NCBI RefSeq assembly: GCF_009870125.1
Contig: NC_046683.1
Location: forward strand, 55,877,869 to 55,941,868
DNA length: 64,000 nucleotides
Direction of reading: 5' to 3'
DNA from: Drosophila pseudoobscura
Taxonomy: Eukaryota; Arthropoda; Insecta; Diptera; Drosophilidae
Positions 46,673-64,000 of the stretch are shown here, piece after piece. Each line of letters opens with the position of its first letter. Position 1 is the first letter of the stretch. Under the pieces are notes generated by a model, which was not told the origin of the DNA, searched no databases, and saw only the letters and a list, made by a program, of their open reading frames with translations. A program made the position numbers and the translations under genes.

Positions 46673-49184
46673 TCAGTCCTTTGAGTGAATCGGTATCACA
46701 TATTTATGTCCATACGGACTTTTGTACTTAATGCCACAATCACGATAGAATTTATCCGGTATACCTAAGTTACATAAATACAATTTGCCACAATTGTTCG
46801 TTGATGAAGGGGTTGCTGGTTTTGCAACAGCCGCTGCTGCTGCTGCTGCTGCTGCTGCAGCAGCCGAAGATGTGCTCGGTAGGGGCGTTGGTGTTGCTGC
46901 AGCCGACGATGATGATGATGCTGCTGCTGCTGTTGATATGCCATTCAATGGTAGTATAGGTAATATAGAGTATTTGATTGCCACATCGTTAATACCACAC
47001 GGTGGCGGATCTATGGCAAGCACCGAGGCGCTGCAAAGTAACAAAGAGAGACAGCGTGAGAGTTTCCATTTAGATTGGGGATCAATCCTCCCACCCGCAC
47101 TCCCACTACTTACCGATTTAACCTGAGCCAATTCTTGATTGCATCCGATAGAGTAGCGGTGTTAGTCGATAATATCACAAGATCTGGCGTCGGTAAGGCT
47201 GCAATCGAACACAGAAGGGAATATGGTTAAACCAAAGTTTCATTGCTTCCAAGCACTTACCATCCACGGCATGGACTATGACATTGTCTGTTGCCTTGAA
47301 CAGGGAAATCTCCACGCTCTGGCCAACCAGCTGCGCCTGCTCCACATACAGCAAAACGGTCAGGCCATGGGAGGCCAGCTGTCGGCCCGTAGCGGCTCCA
47401 ATGTTAATTGTTCTGCAAGAAATTCGATTAATACGATATTGTTCAGCAAGCAAAAGGGGCTCTCTGCTCACCTCATGTTCTTGACGCCATCACAAATGAT
47501 GGCTATCTTGGGCCACTGATGATTGTTGGCCGGCGTCAGGCGTCTAGCACCGCCCAGCAGTGTGATGGCCAGGTCGCTGGCCCCGCGCGCCAATATGTCA
47601 ATCTGCCGCTGCAGCGACAGACCCGCCTTCTCGGCACACAGCTCAATCTTGTTGCGCACAAATGACGGTACGGTTGGTATAATCAGCCCATCATCAGTCA
47701 CAAAGTCCTTGCTGCCATCAAAAATGCTCTCTATCTGGCGCAACTGAAGTGGCTTGCTGGCCAGGATGTTCTCGTCGTGACGATACTTCTGCTCTGGCTG
47801 ATGCTGATGATGATGTTTCACGGTTTGCCGCGCTGCATCGGGTCGCGTCGACTCGATGTTCTCCCAAATGGCCTGCTTGTCGAACAACGCCAGATTCCCC
47901 TCGAAATCAAACTCTTCCTGGAGCAGTGGATCATCTGCCTCGCTGCCAAATGTCTGCCGCATGCTACTCTCTCGTCGCACCCTATTACGTTTATTCTTGC
48001 CGTTGCCGTTACCATTTCCATTTCCATTTCCATTCCCGTTGCCATTGCCATTGCCATTGGTGTAAGAGCCGTTTCCATTGCCATTTCCATTCCTTCTGAC
48101 GTTGCCGTAGCTTGAAGCTGACTGCGGCTGCTTGTAGTATCCATCGCCGTTGCTTATGATATCGATGGGCCTGCTGCTGACTGCCGCCGATGCTGCCTCG
48201 CCACTTCCACTGCTACCCTCCGCACTGCTGCTGCAGTAGCTCTCTCGATTGTTCCCAATGTAGCCGGCTGCAACAGCAACCCCCAGCTTCACCTCTACCT
48301 TGGGCGGTATCATGTTGCCAAAGAATGCCGCCACACTATTCGGAGTCGTCGACATCTGCTGCTGTTGCTGCTGCTGAGCGCTGGGCGCTCGCGAGTTCTG
48401 CGGCGTTCTGTGGGGATTTGCCAAGAGAATTTAAAGATTAGAGTGGAGCATTCAGAGCCCAGGCTTATCTTCTCCACTACACTTTAATTGTTGACCTCAA
48501 AGGAGTATATAGACTTCTACAATCGATTGAGAGCCGACACTTGACGTTTAGAAGTAATATGCCTTCGATATTTATAAAAATAGAGTTATTGGCAGGCAAA
48601 AAAAGGGCTGTTCCCTACAAATGAGAAAACTAGAAAGGGAGTAACTCGTACCTCCTTGTGCCATTCAGTCCATTCGCCTCCATGAGCTTTAGCTGGTGCA
48701 TTTTATCGCTAAGCGCCGAGGTAGCTGCACTGCTACCACCACTTCCACTTCCTTCTCCTCGCCCATAGCCGTTCGCCTTGCCCCTGGATGTCATTGGCAG
48801 ATCCTGTTCTGGCTGCTGCTGTTGCTGTTTCTGCTGCAATTGGAGTTGCTGTTGTTGTTGCTGCTGCTGCAACTGCTGCTGCTTGCCGAGAATGTTAGAA
48901 AAATGCGGCAACTTGACGGGCGTGGGCTTGTTCATCACCGTGGGCGTCGAATGCGTCTCCACATCCTGATTGACCGGCTCGATGAGGTTGATGCTCCGTA
49001 TGTCCGTGCACTTGAGCACCACCTCGGCGTTCTGCTTGCGCAACGGGACGCCATTGCGAAAAGCGCGTACGATGGTTATTTCCTCCGCAGAGATTTGCTT
49101 GATCAGACCCTGGAAGACGCCCAAGACTTCGTCGCACGTAATGGACACCGCACAGCCGATCCAATCTTGATCTGTCAGACCCAT
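46673..49184 (-). CDS. Edc3: Enhancer of mRNA decapping 3
   Basis: Five exons join in phase: 49184-48652, 48407-47472, 47412-47261, 47198-47114 and 47030-46673, giving 687 residues. An N-terminal LSm domain (MGLTDQDWIGCAVSI, about 1-65) is followed by a long low-complexity linker with Gln and Asn-Gly runs, and an FDF motif (EEFDFEGNLALFDK, near 345). A C-terminal YjeF-N fold follows, with GASDLAITLLGG, IAIICDG, NIGAATGRQLASHG and LAIDPPPCG. Edc3 is a P-body scaffold: LSm binds the decapping enzyme Dcp2 and Dcp1, FDF binds the helicase Me31B, and YjeF-N dimerises. An Ala run and a Ser/Ala stretch interrupt the YjeF-N domain in the last exon (46831-46920). The symbol is recognised from domain order and sequence. 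Confidence 0.94.
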
Positions 49185-50811
49185 GAAATTAGCTGTTTTT
49201 GTTGTAGTTCCTGTTGTAAAGCAATCGCGACCACTCGGTAAAGCTTTTGGGTTTTGGAAATTTCTGCTGTCTGCGTCTGCAGTTTTATATATGTATTGTT
49301 TTTCGAGGCTTTCTTTTTCGAGCCGTAGTTGTTGTTGTTTCGTTTCTTAATACGCAATTTCGCTCGCACTCACTCACTCACACACACACGAACACTAACT
49401 AACTACGCACCACGCCGACCGACCGACCCTGCGCTTCTTCTTCTCGTGGACGGGCCGTTGATTTCAAGTCCTTGCGGAAGCACACAAAAAGAAATTGGCA
49501 AATGTTTCTTCTGGTTTTTGCGCTGCTTCCTGCGTGTACGATGACCTCGATATTTTTATTCGGTTTTCTTTAAATGCACCCCACTCTCGCTAAACTTATT
49601 AGATTTTGTTTCTTTTGGATTTTCACTACTTTAGTGTGGCTGTTTTGCGGAAGTGGTAGAAATACCAACTTGCAAATATACCAAATCAATTTTTTCAGAT
49701 TTTTTTACCGGGAGAGTCCCATAAGGTCTGTATACCTGATTACACGGCATAGTTAGGTAAGAATCTGTGGTGTTATAATCTGTTACTTACTTGGTTGCGC
49801 ATGGCGTGTGAAAAAGTTTATATTGCTGTAAGTACTGGTGGTCTGTCAGTGGGTGGTAATTTCGCCGTCTACGAAATAATACTATAGTGATACACAAATA
49901 TGGGAATTTGGTATTTTATTTTTAGCCTCGCGATTATGGTTTTATCATGCCAGTAATAAGCAGCCACACTGGCATACAGTTAATTTCGTCGCCGTGCTAA
50001 ATTCTTGTTTTTTAATGTTTTAATTGTGATTAAAATACTGAGCAGCAGAATAGCTACGACAAACAACGCCCTTGATGGGATCAAAGCATGTGAGCTGTAC
50101 CAAACAGCACGCGAATTAGAACGCAGTGCAAAACGGGCCGTGTGAGGTGTGCCGACAAACATCGAATTGTGCCGTGTGAAAAGTGTACGTACGTGAGGAT
50201 TTTCCGCACATAGTGGACTTAAAACGAGCATACTGACACACACACACAAGGGCATATTTACAGCATAAATCAAGCGATATTATAGTGCAGAGCTGTCACC
50301 ACAGACAAGGCGGCGGTAACTGTTTGTGTGTGAGCGTTAAAGCAAAAGATAAACGTAAGTGAAAAACTTAGAAAATAGTTTTATTCTGACCATAAACGAA
50401 GGCCAGAGCGCGCCGGCCAGGTCCGACATGGCGTTGAACCCTTCGCGCTTGGCTAATTACGCCCGGAGCTTGGCTTTTATGCTCTGCCTGGCTTTTCATT
50501 CCTCCTCTCCTCTTCTCTTTCATATGCACCCGCACACACAGTGCTGCCGGACAGACAGAGAAGGCATCTAGCACAAGTACCGTTCCTCCATTGTGCACTT
50601 TGTGTGTGGTGTCGTCTTTGTTGTCTGCTCAGCTTTGCTGCGCTCTCACTTTGGCCTTGCCGGCGCGTCTCAGCCTCCAAGTTATTGTCACCCATTACCC
50701 CGTCCCCCTTGTCGGTCACTTTCGTGCCTTTTTTCGCTTAATTTGCACTTCCGTCACTCCTCACTTACTCACTCTCACCCACTCTCTCTTGCTCTCTTCC
50801 TCCCATTGCAG
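49185..50811. other. Divergent promoter region of Edc3 and Nedd4
   Basis: Edc3 reads left and Nedd4 right from this 1.6 kb. A GTAAGT donor at 50355 ends a probable Nedd4 5' UTR exon, and an acceptor TTGCAG at 50806-50811 opens the first coding exon of the long isoform. CA/ACTC simple repeats lie near 49365-49395. No other coding exon is seen. Confidence 0.45.
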
Positions 50812-50826
50812 TTGCTTTTGTGAGCC

Positions 50827-63878
<13,052 letters not shown>

Positions 63879-64000
63879 GTAAAGTTCAATGCTCTTTTCT
63901 CAACCCCCAAATGCACTCGAAAACTATTTCGTAACCAACATCCTGCCCTGGATAGCTTAGCATGGCATAGCCGATGCATAGGATAGCCGACTAATGTCTC

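Overview
The window is insect nuclear DNA and reads as Drosophila. Several spliced genes can be rebuilt exon by exon, and their products match fly families: TpnC73F, rogdi, drpr, Edc3, Nedd4 and a Luc7-like protein. The A-rich UTR-like tracts, CA/TA/GA microsatellites, INE-1-like fragments and Motif 1/Motif 6 promoter boxes also fit. An obscura-group species is my guess, from gene order and repeat style, not a demonstrated fact.

Layout. 1-5.8 kb has no coding exon. It is A-rich on the + strand, ends in AATAAA followed by a GT-rich stretch, and is best read as the long 3' UTR of a + strand gene lying left of the window. 5.9-7.4 kb (-) holds a 3-exon 3beta-HSD/SDR gene, 9.6-12.2 kb (-) holds rogdi, and 13.6-15.2 kb (-) holds TpnC73F. 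15.8-24.1 kb is a repeat-rich block. It contains a decayed coding-like tract, two INE-1-like fragments, about five copies of a ~305-319 bp repeat, and a 1.55 kb imperfect palindrome whose arms each carry the 3' end of the same gene-like segment. 24.16-31.8 kb (-) is drpr in ten coding exons plus a 33-nt cassette exon between the two ITAM tyrosines. Its third coding intron hosts a same-strand 799-codon LRR gene resembling DRC5/TCTE1. A frameshifted coding-like tract on + (32.2-32.8 kb) lies upstream of drpr. 33-40.5 kb is mostly non-coding and ends in a second imperfect inverted repeat (39.29-40.44 kb) that repeats the promoter-like module of the Luc7-like gene. 40.5-41.9 kb (+) is the intronless Luc7-like gene. 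42.1-46.7 kb is UTR-like sequence between convergent genes. 46.7-49.2 kb (-) is Edc3. 50.1 kb to the right edge (+) is the 5' half of Nedd4, with two alternative first exons, the C2 domain, the first WW domain, a cassette middle exon and a Gln-rich linker. Its remaining WW domains and HECT domain lie outside.

The genes are not an operon. They are independent units: muscle calcium switch (TpnC73F), glial engulfment receptor (drpr), U1 snRNP splicing (Luc7-like), mRNA decapping (Edc3), ubiquitin ligation (Nedd4) and a V-ATPase/memory-linked protein (rogdi). From memory, drpr maps to 62B in D. melanogaster while TpnC73F maps to 73F, so this window should cross rearrangement breakpoints. The palindrome and repeat array lie in the TpnC73F-drpr gap.

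All exon borders were worked out by hand from splice consensus, reading phase and family similarity. No search or alignment was run.
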